NCBI RefSeq assembly: GCF_004795015.1
Contig: NZ_SSBI01000028.1
Location: forward strand, 1 to 64,000
Direction: 5' to 3'
From: Streptomyces sp. A1277
GTDB lineage: Bacteria; Actinomycetota; Actinomycetes; Streptomycetales; Streptomycetaceae
DNA length: 64,000 nucleotides
In this document: piece after piece, positions 1 to 8,982 of the stretch
Numbering within the stretch: position 1 is the first letter of the stretch
How the letters are laid out: every line of letters begins with the position of its first letter
Made by a program: the position numbers and the translations under genes
The notes under the pieces: model-generated
Seen by the model: the letters and a program-made list of their open reading frames with translations, nothing else
What the model was told of the DNA's origin: nothing
The model's database searches: none

Positions 1-300
1 TGAGTTCTCAAGGAACGGACGCTTCCTTTGTACTCACCCCTGCGGGCTTTCCTCCGGGCGCTTCCCTTCGGTCTTGCGTTTCCGACTCTATCAGACTCTT
101 TCGTGTCCGATTCCCGGTCGAAGCGGGCCGTGCTTTTTCGCTTTCCAGTTCTTCGCTTTCGCGTTTCCCTTTCCGGCGATTCAGACTCTATCAAACCTTT
201 CCGCTCCCCCTGACAGGCCCCCGCAGACATGCGGGTGCCCGATTTCGGGTTAGGGTTTGGGCTCAATAGCCGCCGCCGACCCCCGACTCAAAGTCGCGTT
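1..300 (-). promoter_or_regulatory. rRNA operon promoter/leader region (minus strand)
   Basis: Read on the minus strand, this is the familiar Streptomyces rrn upstream region. It ends at the window edge with CTTGAGAACTCA (an antiterminator-like leader motif) after GTACAAAGGAAGCGTCCG. Two near-identical TGATAGAGTC segments lie about 100 bp apart, with candidate -10 hexamers TAGAGT at 85-90 and 185-190, which fits the multiple tandem promoters known for Streptomyces rrn operons. The 16S gene itself must begin to the left of base 1. The -35 boxes are not convincing by eye. No protein is encoded here; the short open frames lack coding character. Identification rests on recall of rrn leader sequences. 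Confidence 0.8.
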
Positions 301-490
301 GGGGCCAGGCAGGAGTACGACAGTACAGGTTGCGGGGAGTCGAGGCAAATCGTTTCCGGTGCGCACCTAGGTCCTCGAACCGCCAGGACTCGGGCGGAAC
401 CGGGACTTCCTATGACCTAGTCTGCTGAGCAGTACGCCGTCCTCCTATCAAGCCGCGGCGGCACCTTCGAAGCTCCACTGGGAGGCCCCC
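301..490 (+). promoter_or_regulatory. crr-ptsI upstream region
   Basis: The stretch between the rrn promoters and crr holds no gene. It should contain the crr promoter. A GGGAGG ribosome binding site at 480-485 sits correctly before the crr ATG. A sequence at 409-424 (TATGACCTAGTCTGCT) loosely resembles the DasR operator, with only about half of the positions matching, so it is a weak candidate. Confidence 0.4.
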
Positions 491-940
491 ATGACCACTG
501 TGACGTCCCCTCTTGCCGGACGCGCCATCGGGCTCGCCGACGTCCCCGACCCGGTCTTCGCCGGGGCGATGGTCGGTCCCGGCACTGCCATCGACCCCGT
601 GCGCGAGCCCTCCGAGGCGATCGCGCCCGTCGACGGGATCGTTGTCTCCCTGCACCCGCACGCCTTTGTGGTCGTCGACAGCGAGGGGCACGGCGTGCTC
701 ACGCACCTCGGCATCGACACGGTCCAGCTCAACGGCGAGGGCTTCGAGCTGCTCGTGAGCAAGGGCGACACCGTCACCCGCGGCCAGGGCATCGTCCGGT
801 GGGATCCCGCCGCGGTGGAGGCGGCCGGCAAGTCGCCGGTGTGCCCGGTCGTGGCGCTTGAGGCGACGGCCGATTCCCTCTCCGACGTCGTGGAGGCCGG
901 CGAAGTAAAGGTCGGCGACACACTGTTCGGCTGGCAGTAA
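491..940 (+). CDS. crr: PTS system glucose-type EIIA component (Crr)
   Basis: A 149-residue cytoplasmic EIIA(Crr)-type phosphocarrier. It takes phosphate from HPr and passes it to a membrane EIIB component. The two active-site histidines are present: His57 in the HPHAF motif, and the phosphorylated His72 in LTHLGIDTVQLNGEGF. These match His75 and His90 of E. coli EIIA-Glc. The length is standard for a stand-alone domain. The ATG is preceded by GGGAGG. ptsI follows after about 80 bp on the same strand, as in other streptomycetes, where these proteins serve N-acetylglucosamine uptake rather than glucose uptake. The membrane EIIBC and HPr genes are not in the window. Confidence 0.95.
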   Translation: MTTVTSPLAGRAIGLADVPDPVFAGAMVGPGTAIDPVREPSEAIAPVDGIVVSLHPHAFVVVDSEGHGVLTHLGIDTVQLNGEGFELLVSKGDTVTRGQGIVRWDPAAVEAAGKSPVCPVVALEATADSLSDVVEAGEVKVGDTLFGWQ

Positions 941-1019
941 CGCGATCGGCGCAGTGACAGCCGACTGGATATCCACCACCGCGGAGGCAACGGCCACCGC
1001 ACGACCGGAGACGGGTGAA

Positions 1020-2690
1020 ATGGAGACAACGCTGCGAGGCGTAGGCGTGAGCCACGGTGTGGCGATCGGCGAGGTACGGCACATGGGCACCGCTGTGCTC
1101 GAACCGCCGGCCAAGCAGATCCCGGCCGAGGAGGCAGAGCGCGAGCAGGGACGGGCCCGGCAGGCCGTGGAGGCCGTGGCCGCCGACCTCATCGCGCGCG
1201 GCAACCTGGCCGGTGGCGAGGCCCAGCACGTGCTGGAGGCCCAGGCCATGATGGCCCAGGACCCCGAGCTCATCGCCGATGTCGAACGGCGCATTGCCGT
1301 CGGGAGCACCGCCGAGCGCGGTGTGTACGACGCGTTCGCCGCGTACCGGGCGCTGCTGGCGGGTGCCGGGGAATACCTGGCCGGACGTGTTGCCGACCTC
1401 GACGACGTGCGCAACCGGATCGTGGCACGGCTGCTCGGTGTGCCGATGCCCGGTGTGCCGGACAGCGACGAGCCGTACGTCCTGATCGCCCGGGACCTCG
1501 CGCCCGCCGACACCGCGCTGCTTGACCCCGCGCTGGTGCTCGGCTTCGTCACCGAGGAGGGCGGGCCGACCAGCCACAGCGCGATCCTCGCGCGGGCGCT
1601 CGGTGTGCCCGCCGTGGTGGCGCTGCCCGGCGCCGGCGAGCTGGCCGAGGGCACGCTGATCGCGGTGGACGGCAGCACCGGCGAGATCTTCGTCGAGCCG
1701 AGCGCCGCGAAGCGGGCGGAGATGGAGAGCGCCGCCGCCGCGCGCAAGGCCGCGCTGTCGGCGTCGACCGGCCCCGGTGCCACGTCCGACGGTCACAAGG
1801 TGCCGCTGCTGGCCAACGTCGGCGGTCCCGGTGACGTGCCGGCGGCCGTCGAGGCGGGTGCGGAGGGCGTTGGCCTGTTCCGTACCGAGTTCCTGTTCCT
1901 GGACGACAGCAAGCAGGCGCCGTCCGAGGAGAAGCAGATCGCCGCGTACCGAGCGGTGCTGGAGGCATTCCCCGAGGGCCGTGTCGTGGTGCGCGTGCTG
2001 GACGCCGGGGCGGACAAGCCGCTCGACTTCCTCACGCCCGCGGACGAGCCGAACCCGGCGCTCGGCGTGCGCGGGCTGCGCAGCCTCCTGGACCACCCGG
2101 ACGTGCTGCGCACCCAGCTGACCGCCCTGTCCAAGGCGGCCGAGGGGCTTCCCGTCTACCTTGAGGTCATGGCGCCGATGGTCGCCGACCGCGCCGACGC
2201 CAAGGCTTTCGCCGACGCGTGCCGTGCGGCCGGGCTGAACGCGAAGTTCGGTGCGATGGTCGAGATCCCGTCCGCCGCGCTGCGGGCGCGCTCGGTGCTG
2301 CAGGAGGTGGAGTTCCTGTCGCTGGGCACCAACGACCTGGCGCAGTACACCTTCGCCGCCGACCGTCAGGTGGGTGCGGTGTCCCGGCTCCAGGACCCGT
2401 GGCAGCCCGCGCTGCTGGATCTGGTCGCGCTGTCCGCCGATGCGGCCAAGGCCGAGGGCAAGAGCTGCGGTGTGTGCGGTGAGGCGGCCTCCGATCCGCT
2501 GCTCGCCTGTGTGCTGACCGGTCTGGGTGTGACCTCGCTGTCGATGGGCGCGGCCTCCATTCCTTATGTGCGCACCACGCTGGCCAAGTACACGCTCGCC
2601 CAGTGCGAGCGGGCCGCGTCGGCCGCGCGTGCGGCGGACTCCGCCGAGGAGGCGCGCCTCGCGGCGCAGGCGGTGCTGTCGGGCGAGTAG
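1020..2690 (+). CDS. ptsI: PTS enzyme I, phosphoenolpyruvate-protein phosphotransferase
   Basis: Enzyme I (556 residues) starts the PTS phosphorelay by autophosphorylating from phosphoenolpyruvate and passing the phosphate to HPr. Visible landmarks are the phosphohistidine His186 in GGPTSHSAILAR, GVGLFRTEFLFLD of the PEP-binding barrel, SLGTNDLAQYTFAADR, and the catalytic cysteine in SCGVCGEAASDP near the C-terminus. The open frame extends 22 codons upstream, but the start METTLRGVGVSHG gives the normal family length and has GGAG nine bases before it. Transcription with crr is likely. A strong hairpin follows the stop codon. Confidence 0.95.
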   Translation: METTLRGVGVSHGVAIGEVRHMGTAVLEPPAKQIPAEEAEREQGRARQAVEAVAADLIARGNLAGGEAQHVLEAQAMMAQDPELIADVERRIAVGSTAERGVYDAFAAYRALLAGAGEYLAGRVADLDDVRNRIVARLLGVPMPGVPDSDEPYVLIARDLAPADTALLDPALVLGFVTEEGGPTSHSAILARALGVPAVVALPGAGELAEGTLIAVDGSTGEIFVEPSAAKRAEMESAAAARKAALSASTGPGATSDGHKVPLLANVGGPGDVPAAVEAGAEGVGLFRTEFLFLDDSKQAPSEEKQIAAYRAVLEAFPEGRVVVRVLDAGADKPLDFLTPADEPNPALGVRGLRSLLDHPDVLRTQLTALSKAAEGLPVYLEVMAPMVADRADAKAFADACRAAGLNAKFGAMVEIPSAALRARSVLQEVEFLSLGTNDLAQYTFAADRQVGAVSRLQDPWQPALLDLVALSADAAKAEGKSCGVCGEAASDPLLACVLTGLGVTSLSMGAASIPYVRTTLAKYTLAQCERAASAARAADSAEEARLAAQAVLSGE

Positions 2691-2714
2691 GTCCGCGCCG
2701 GCCGGACGATGGGT

Positions 2715-2752
2715 GAAGGGGCTTCCCGCCGAGAGCGGTGGGAAGCCCCTTC
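2715..2752. terminator. bidirectional rho-independent-type hairpin
   Basis: A 16-bp inverted repeat (2715-2730 with 2737-2752, one G-T wobble) with a 6-base loop. It lies between the convergent ends of ptsI and the hypothetical gene at 2759, so it can serve both strands. There is no long U tract, which is common in streptomycetes. Confidence 0.85.
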
Positions 2753-2758
2753 GTCGTG

Positions 2759-3676
2759 TCAGTGGTGCTGTTCCGGCTCGTCGGCCCCGATGTCGAAGCC
2801 GGCGCAGTACTCCACGCCGGACTCCGGGGCGACGGGTTCACCGGTGTCGGCGTCGGTGCAGTAGGCGCTGAAGACCTCGCCGGCGGTCAGTGGGACGAGG
2901 CCGCCTTCGGTGAGCCGCCAGCCGTGCACCCGGTCCGGGGCGCCGGGTGTGCTCGTCCGCAGGACGACACCGCCGTGGCTCTCCAGGGCGATGGCGACGG
3001 CCAGCACGCTGACGAACTCGGCGCCCTCCGCGGAGTCGAGGCAGGCGGGACCCGTAACGTGCCGGTCGGTGTGCAGGGCGGCGAGCAGCTGCTCGTGCTG
3101 CGTGGGCGTGCTGCACACCAGGTGGTGGGTGCCGGGGCCGGCCGCCGCCAAGGTGCGCTCCAGGAGGTGGGAGGCGCGGTCGAAGGCCGCGCGGCCGATG
3201 TCCTGGCCGCAGTCCGCGCAGTCGCCGAGGCCGGCCAGCAGCATCGTGGCGTACTCCCAGGTGGCCCGGCGGACCGCCCGGCCGACGAGGACCGGGATCA
3301 GGGTGTCCAGGGGCTGGCCGGCGTAGGCGACGGTGGCTCCGCAGGCAGCGATCTCGGCGGTGAAGCGGCTGCGGCCGGCCGGGGTGTCGGGGGCGATTCC
3401 CTCCTCCGCGCAGTACTCCGCATACTCCTGCGGGTCGAAGAGGGCGACCGTGGTGTGCACGCCCTGGGCGGTGAGGGTCTTGAGGAGGCCCTCCACCTGC
3501 TCCAGGTAGACGCCGTGGTCCTCGAAGGTGAAGGTGCGGTAGCGCCGCATCGCCGCGAAGTCCTGTTCATCGGTCAGCAGGCCGATGGTGGTCGGTGCTT
3601 CGCGGCGCAGCGTGCGTCGCATGGTGGTGCCGGCCCGTCCGTGGACGGTGGTCCGCTTGTTCCTGGTCTGCGCCAT
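2759..3676 (-). CDS. conserved hypothetical protein
   Basis: A 305-residue protein that I cannot assign to a named family. The N-terminus is basic (MAQTRNKRTTVHGR). The body looks like a globular cytosolic protein with no signal peptide or membrane segment. A GDCADCGQDIGRA stretch near residue 150 carries a CxxC pair that could bind metal, but no second pair is obvious. The C-terminus is acidic and ends in two histidines. A GGGGGA ribosome binding site precedes the ATG. It is convergent with ptsI across a shared terminator. Codon use is typical of the chromosome, so it looks like a resident gene. Confidence 0.75.
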   Translation of the reverse strand: MAQTRNKRTTVHGRAGTTMRRTLRREAPTTIGLLTDEQDFAAMRRYRTFTFEDHGVYLEQVEGLLKTLTAQGVHTTVALFDPQEYAEYCAEEGIAPDTPAGRSRFTAEIAACGATVAYAGQPLDTLIPVLVGRAVRRATWEYATMLLAGLGDCADCGQDIGRAAFDRASHLLERTLAAAGPGTHHLVCSTPTQHEQLLAALHTDRHVTGPACLDSAEGAEFVSVLAVAIALESHGGVVLRTSTPGAPDRVHGWRLTEGGLVPLTAGEVFSAYCTDADTGEPVAPESGVEYCAGFDIGADEPEQHH

Positions 3677-3744
3677 GACTTTCCCCCAGTGCGCTGTCGA
3701 TCATTGCTCACTCAGAGTAATCAGGGGCACTGACAGTGGTGCGG

Positions 3745-5721
3745 TCAGCGGCGTTCGCGGGCCAGCTTCTCATAGAAGTGGAGGAGTGCCAGATTGTCGA
3801 TCGAGCCGGGGTTGACTGCCTTGTCCAGGGCCGTTCCCTGGAGCAGGCGCTTGACCGGAACCTCGATGCGCTTGCCGGTGAGGGTGTGCGGGATACCGGG
3901 GACCTCGATGACCTCGTCCGGGACGTGGCGGGGCGAGAGGTTCTCCCGGATGGTGCGCTTGATGCTGTCGCGCAGGTCGTCGTCGAGGGTGGCGTCTTCG
4001 GCGAGGTGGACGAAGAGCGGCATCCAGTAGCCGCCGTCCGGCTCCTCCAGGCCGATGACGAGGGACTCGCGGATCTCGGGGAGTCGTTCGACGGCCTCGT
4101 AGATGTCGGCGGAGCCCATGCGGACGCCCTGCCGGTTGAGGGTGGAGTCGGAGCGGCCGTGGATGACGACGGAGCCGCGGTCGGTGATCGTGATCCAGTC
4201 GCCGTGGCGCCAGGCGCCGGGGTACACGTCGAAGTAACTGTCGTGGTAGCGGCTGCCGTCCGGGTCGTTCCAGAAGCGGACCGGCATGGAGGGCATGGGC
4301 TGGGTGACGACGAGTTCGCCGACCTCGCCGGTCAGCGGCTGTCCCTCCGGGTCCCAGGACTGGAGGTCGGTGCCGAGGCAGGCGGCCTGGAGTTCGCCGA
4401 TGTGGACGGGGAGGGTGGGGACCGCGCCTGCGAAGCAGCTGCAGACGTCGGTGCCGCCGCTGACGGAGGCGATCCACAGGTCGTCGGCGACTGCGTCGTG
4501 GAGCCAGCGGAAGCCGTCGGGCGGGAGCGGGGAGCCGGTGGTGGCCACGCACTGGACGCGGGAGAGGTCGAGGTCGCGTCCCGGGTGGATGCCGGCCTTG
4601 CGGCAGGCCATGACGTAGGCGGCGGAGGTGCCGAACAGGGTGGCGCCGGTCTGTTCGGCGACGCGCCACTGGGCGCTGACGTCGGGGTAGCCGGGGCTTC
4701 CGTCGTACAGCACGAGGGTGGTGCCGGTGAGGAGGCCGGAGACGAGGAAGTTCCACATCATCCAGCCGGTGGAGGTGTACCAGAAGAAGCGGTCCTCGGG
4801 GCCGAGGTCGCAGTGGAGGCCGATCTGCTTGAAGTGTTCCAGCAGGATGCCGCCCTGGGACTGGACGATGGCCTTCGGCAGGCCGGTCGTGCCCGAGGAG
4901 TAGAGGACCCAGAGGGGGTGGTCGAAGGGGACCTGCTCGAAGACCGGTTCGGTGTCGGCGGCGGTGAGCGCGGACCAGTCGAGGGTGCCTTCGGGGGCGT
5001 CGGTGCCGAGCAGCGGGATGTGCACGACGGCGCGCAGGGTGGGCAGTTCGCGGCGGAGTTCGGCGACGGTGTCCGTACGGTCGTGTTCCTTGCCGCCGTA
5101 GCGGTAGCCGTCGACGGTGAACAGGACGACGGGCTCGACCTGCTGGAAGCGGTCGAGGACGCTGCGGGCGCCGAAGTCGGGGGCGCAGGAGGTCCAGACG
5201 CCGCCGACTGCGGCGGTGGCGAGGAGGGCGACGATCGCCTGGGGGATGTTGGGGAGGTAGCCGCTGACCCGGTCGCCGGGGGTGACGCCGAGTGCGCGCA
5301 GTTCGGCGGCGAGCGAGCCGACCTGGCGGCGGAGCTCGGACCAGGAGGTGGCGGCCTGGGTGTGGCTCTCGTCGACGTGGAGCAGGGCGGGCGCGTCGGC
5401 GCGCAGGGGGTCCTCGGCGGTGCGCAGCGCGTGTTCGGCGTAGTTGAGGGTGGCGCCGGTGAACCAGGTGGCGCCGGGCATGGAGCGGTCGCCGATGACC
5501 TGCTCGTACGGGGTGGAGAAGCGCACGTCGAACCACTCGGCGACGGCTTTCCAGAAGGTGTCGAGGTGGTCGACGGACCAGCGGTGCAGACTGGCGTAGC
5601 CGCCCTCGGCCGGTGCGCCGTGGTGCTCGGCGGCCCAGCTCTGGAAGCGGGTGACGGCGGCGGCCGCGATGCGGTCGGGGCCGGGCTGCCACAGGGGGGC
5701 TTCGTCGGCTGCTGAGGTCAT
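3745..5721 (-). CDS. acetoacetyl-CoA synthetase
   Basis: An ANL-superfamily adenylate-forming ligase of 658 residues, predicted to join acetoacetate to CoA with ATP. The phosphate-binding loop YSSGTTGLPK is at 274-283, and the FWYTSTGWMMWN block that follows is characteristic of acetoacetyl-CoA and acetyl-CoA synthetases. The C-terminal catalytic lysine is about residue 617 in TLTGKRIEVPVKRLLQG. The open frame reads 18 codons further upstream, but MTSAADEAPLWQPG gives the usual family length. It is divergent from the GH31 gene, so the roughly 250 bases between them must carry both promoters. The neighbouring genes are not obviously ketone-body genes. Propionyl or other short acyl specificity cannot be excluded from sequence alone. 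Confidence 0.88.
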   Translation of the reverse strand: MTSAADEAPLWQPGPDRIAAAAVTRFQSWAAEHHGAPAEGGYASLHRWSVDHLDTFWKAVAEWFDVRFSTPYEQVIGDRSMPGATWFTGATLNYAEHALRTAEDPLRADAPALLHVDESHTQAATSWSELRRQVGSLAAELRALGVTPGDRVSGYLPNIPQAIVALLATAAVGGVWTSCAPDFGARSVLDRFQQVEPVVLFTVDGYRYGGKEHDRTDTVAELRRELPTLRAVVHIPLLGTDAPEGTLDWSALTAADTEPVFEQVPFDHPLWVLYSSGTTGLPKAIVQSQGGILLEHFKQIGLHCDLGPEDRFFWYTSTGWMMWNFLVSGLLTGTTLVLYDGSPGYPDVSAQWRVAEQTGATLFGTSAAYVMACRKAGIHPGRDLDLSRVQCVATTGSPLPPDGFRWLHDAVADDLWIASVSGGTDVCSCFAGAVPTLPVHIGELQAACLGTDLQSWDPEGQPLTGEVGELVVTQPMPSMPVRFWNDPDGSRYHDSYFDVYPGAWRHGDWITITDRGSVVIHGRSDSTLNRQGVRMGSADIYEAVERLPEIRESLVIGLEEPDGGYWMPLFVHLAEDATLDDDLRDSIKRTIRENLSPRHVPDEVIEVPGIPHTLTGKRIEVPVKRLLQGTALDKAVNPGSIDNLALLHFYEKLARERR

Positions 5722-5973
5722 GGGGCGGCTCCCTGGCTGTAGCGGGTACGCGGTGTGTGCGCAGGTCGCGCGCACGGGCTGGGGTGTGCGCGTGAGGCGA
5801 CGTCACGGACGATGCCATGTGATCGTCTCTCGCACCAGGGTTGCCCGTACATGCTCTCGTGTCCCGGTATGTGGTCGGGCCACGTGCGGCGCGGGTCCGG
5901 CGGGGGTTCGGCGCGGGGTGAACTGAAGTTGAACGGGGCCTGTTCGCTCCCCTGCGGGTGGCAGGGTGACCGC

Positions 5974-8325
5974 ATGGACGGTCGTGACCTGGTGCGCTCG
6001 GTGAAGCTGGTCGGTTCGAAGCGGGGGCTGCGTACGGTGCGCTCGGCGTGGCGCCGGGCGCGTGCGGACGTGCGGGCGCTGCCGTCGCGCGGTCCTGAGC
6101 GGGCGCGGGTGCCGGGGCCCCTGACGGGTGCGGAGCCGGGGCCGGGGGGCGGTGTGGTGAGGTTCGCCCGTTCGGAGCTGCGGATCCGGGTGGCCGTGGG
6201 CGGGGCGGTCTTCTGGGGGTGGGACGGGGCTGAGCCGCTGCCGTCGTACGCGTTGCCCGGGGAGGCGCCCGCCGCCGATCCGAGGGCCGTGCTGGAGCCG
6301 GGGGCGGGCGGTGGCTGGCAGGTGGTGTCGGAGCGGCTGACGGTCGCGGTGTCCCGGCACGGGGCGGTGGAGCTGCGGACGCCGGGCGGGGTGGTGCTGC
6401 GCCGGGAGCTGCCGCCGCGGTGGTGGGAGCCGGTGGCGGGCGGGAACGCGCGGTGGGTGCAGCGCTCGGAGGTGCCGGCGGACGCGCGGTTCTTCGGTCT
6501 TGGCGGCCGGGCCGCCGGGCCCCGTCTGCGGGACGGGTCGTACGCGTTGTGGAACACCGACCCGGGCGGGCGGTTCGGGCCCGGGGACGATCCGCTGTAT
6601 CTGACGATGCCGGTGCAGGTGGTGGTCTCGGACGCGGGGACGCATCTGGTCTTCCACGACAACTCCTGGTCGGGCCGGGTGTCGTTGCGGGAGGGCAAGG
6701 AGGGGGACGGGTCCGGGCACGACCGGCCGGGGATGTCGGAGGTGCGGATGGACGGGGGCCCGCTGCGCTGCTGGATGGTGGCGGGCACGCCGGCCCGGGT
6801 GCTGGCGGGCTGGTCGGCGCTGACGGGGGCGGCCGCGGTGCCGCCGTCCTGGGCGCTGGGTCCGCAGCACGCCCGGTGGGGTTTCGGGAGCGAGCGGGAG
6901 GTGCGCCGGATCGCGGCGGGGTACCGGGAGCGGGGGCTCGCGCTGTCGGTGCTGCATCTGGACATCGACCACTACGACGGGCACCGGGTGTTCACCGTGG
7001 ACCGCGCGCGGTTCCCCGATCTGCCCGGTCTGGCGAAGGAGCTGCGGGAGGAGGGGGTGCGGCTGGTGTCGATCGTGGACCCGGCGGTCGCCGCGGCGGC
7101 GGGGAACGAGGTCTACGACTCCGGGCGGGCGGTGGGCGCTTCGGGCGCTTTCGTGCGGGATGCCCGGGGGCGGGTGGTGCGCGGGGAGGTGTGGCCGGGC
7201 GCGTGCGTCTATCCGGACTTCACCGATCCGCAGGTGCGCGCGTGGTGGGGCGGGCTGTACGAGGAGCGCCTGGCGCGGGGGTTCTCCGGGGTGTGGCACG
7301 ACATGAACGAGCCGGTGTCGTTCGCGGCGTTCGGCGACCCGTCGCTCCCCCGCTCGGCGCGGCACGCGCTGGAGGGGCGCGGCGGCGATCACCGCGAGGC
7401 GCACAACGTGTACGGCCTGGCGATGGCGCGTGCCGGGTACGAGGGGCTGGCCCGGCTGCGGCCGGACGAGCGGCCGTTCCTGTTCTCGCGTTCCGGCTGG
7501 GCGGGGATGCAGCGCTACGGGGGCACCTGGTCCGGTGATGTGACGACGGGCTGGCCGGGGCTGCGGGCTTCGCTGGCGCTGGTGGTGGGTCTCGGACTGT
7601 GCGGGGTGCCGTACTCGGGTCCTGACGTGGGCGGTTTCGACGGGTCGCCGTCGCCCGAGCTGTATCTGCGGTGGTTCCAGCTGGGGGCGTACCTCCCGCT
7701 GTTCCGTACGCACGCGGCGTCCGACGCGGGGCGCCGGGAGCCGTGGGAGTTCGGGCCCGAGGTGCTGGCCGGTGCGCGTCAGGTGCTGGTGGAGCGGGAG
7801 CGGCTGCGCCCGTACTGGGTGACGCTGGCGCGGCTGGCCGGGCTGACGGGTGCGCCGTATGCCCGTCCGCTGTGGTGGTCGTCCCCCGGGGACCGGGCGC
7901 TGCGGGAGTGCGAGGACGCGTTCTTGCTGGGTGACGCCTTGCTGGTGGCGCCGGTGCTGGAGCCGGGGGTGTCCGAGCGGACGGTGCGGCTGCCCCCGGG
8001 GCGCTGGTACGACACGGTGAGCGGGGCGGTGTACGAGGGGCCGGGGCAGGTGGTGGTCGAGGCGCCGCTGTCGCGGGTGCCGGTGCTCGCGCGCGCCGGG
8101 GCGGTGATTCCGGTGCGGGGCGAGGACGGCGGTGTGGAGCTGGAGGTGTGGGCCCCGGTGGAGGGGAGCACCGGTGGCGGGACGGTGGTCGGGGACGCGG
8201 GGGACGGCTGGGAGCCGGTGGAGGTCGAGCGGTACACGACGCGGCTGGTGGACGGGCGGGTCGTGGTGGAGCGGGACGGCGAGGAGCGGCGTGTGGACCG
8301 CCGGGTGCGGGTGCGCGGGTTGTGA
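5974..8325 (+). CDS. glycoside hydrolase family 31 (alpha-glucosidase-like)
   Basis: A 783-residue retaining alpha-glycosidase of family GH31. The nucleophile is Asp443 in GVWHDMNEPVSF, and the acid/base is Asp522 in GGTWSGDVTTGW. An N-terminal beta-sandwich (roughly residues 50-300), the catalytic barrel and C-terminal beta domains are in the expected order. There is no signal peptide, so it should act inside the cell on imported oligosaccharides. The ATG at MDGRDLVRSVKLVG has AGGGTGA ahead of it; an upstream in-frame extension has poor coding character and is left out. The substrate (maltose-type, isomaltose-type or xyloside) cannot be fixed from the motifs. The gene ends only 6 bases from the convergent NUDIX gene, with no terminator visible between them. 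Confidence 0.9.
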   Translation: MDGRDLVRSVKLVGSKRGLRTVRSAWRRARADVRALPSRGPERARVPGPLTGAEPGPGGGVVRFARSELRIRVAVGGAVFWGWDGAEPLPSYALPGEAPAADPRAVLEPGAGGGWQVVSERLTVAVSRHGAVELRTPGGVVLRRELPPRWWEPVAGGNARWVQRSEVPADARFFGLGGRAAGPRLRDGSYALWNTDPGGRFGPGDDPLYLTMPVQVVVSDAGTHLVFHDNSWSGRVSLREGKEGDGSGHDRPGMSEVRMDGGPLRCWMVAGTPARVLAGWSALTGAAAVPPSWALGPQHARWGFGSEREVRRIAAGYRERGLALSVLHLDIDHYDGHRVFTVDRARFPDLPGLAKELREEGVRLVSIVDPAVAAAAGNEVYDSGRAVGASGAFVRDARGRVVRGEVWPGACVYPDFTDPQVRAWWGGLYEERLARGFSGVWHDMNEPVSFAAFGDPSLPRSARHALEGRGGDHREAHNVYGLAMARAGYEGLARLRPDERPFLFSRSGWAGMQRYGGTWSGDVTTGWPGLRASLALVVGLGLCGVPYSGPDVGGFDGSPSPELYLRWFQLGAYLPLFRTHAASDAGRREPWEFGPEVLAGARQVLVERERLRPYWVTLARLAGLTGAPYARPLWWSSPGDRALRECEDAFLLGDALLVAPVLEPGVSERTVRLPPGRWYDTVSGAVYEGPGQVVVEAPLSRVPVLARAGAVIPVRGEDGGVELEVWAPVEGSTGGGTVVGDAGDGWEPVEVERYTTRLVDGRVVVERDGEERRVDRRVRVRGL

Positions 8326-8331
8326 GCGGGC

Positions 8332-8841
8332 TCAGCGGTAGCGGCCGGCGAACCAGGAGCGGGCGGCCTCGGTGTGGAGGGGGAAGGCGAGCGGGGCGGG
8401 GGCGCGCAGGAGGGTGTAGCCGGAGGTCTCGTCGGTGGGCGCGGACGGCGGGAGGGCGGTGGCCGGCCGTTCGGGGAGCAGTCCGAACAGGAGCAGGTGG
8501 CCTTCGGGTGAGCTGAGGGCGTCGGCGAGGCGGACGTCGTCGGGACGGGTCTCGATGCCGGTCTCCTCGCGCAGTTCGCGTACGACGGCGTGCTTCCAGT
8601 CCTCGGCGTGGTCGATGAAGCCGCCGGGGAGCGCGAGGCCGCCGAGGGCGGGTTCGATGGTGCGGGTGATGACGACGAGACCGGTGGTGTGGCCTTCGGT
8701 GACGGGGAGCAGGGCGACGGCGACCGGAAGCGGGTTGCGGTAGGCGGTGTCACCGCAGACGGCGCAGGTGCGGGGCCAGGCGTCGGGGGACGCGAGGGCG
8801 GTGTACGGGGCTCCGCAGCTGCCGCAGTGCGAGTTCTTCAC
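8332..8841 (-). CDS. NUDIX hydrolase with N-terminal zinc ribbon
   Basis: A 169-residue protein. The NUDIX box is complete: GGFIDHAE, then seven residues, then RELREETGI, giving the Mg-binding glutamates. The N-terminus carries two CxxC pairs (CGSCGAP and CAVCGD, within the first 35 residues), a zinc-ribbon layout like that of NADH-pyrophosphatase relatives. It should hydrolyse a nucleoside diphosphate linked to another group. The start is a GTG with GGAGG ahead (VKNSHCGSCG); the open frame continues far upstream only by chance. It is divergent from the VanX-like gene. Confidence 0.88.
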   Translation of the reverse strand: MKNSHCGSCGAPYTALASPDAWPRTCAVCGDTAYRNPLPVAVALLPVTEGHTTGLVVITRTIEPALGGLALPGGFIDHAEDWKHAVVRELREETGIETRPDDVRLADALSSPEGHLLLFGLLPERPATALPPSAPTDETSGYTLLRAPAPLAFPLHTEAARSWFAGRYR

Positions 8842-8982
8842 GGGCTCCTCCGCCTTCTCGTGTTCCTCGTGCCGGCCGGGCGCCTTCCGTACGCGTGGTG
8901 GGCGGGCGGGAGACGGTGGCGGACACGCGCGGACTGTATCCGATCGGCCTCCCGGCGGGCCCGAACGTTGGAGGATGTGCTC

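Noticed and set aside
5755..5973. An N-terminal extension of the GH31 protein
   Set aside because: The 73 extra codons are Cys/Arg/Ser-rich with poor coding character, and they would overlap the divergent promoter region. The ATG at 5974 has a good ribosome binding site.
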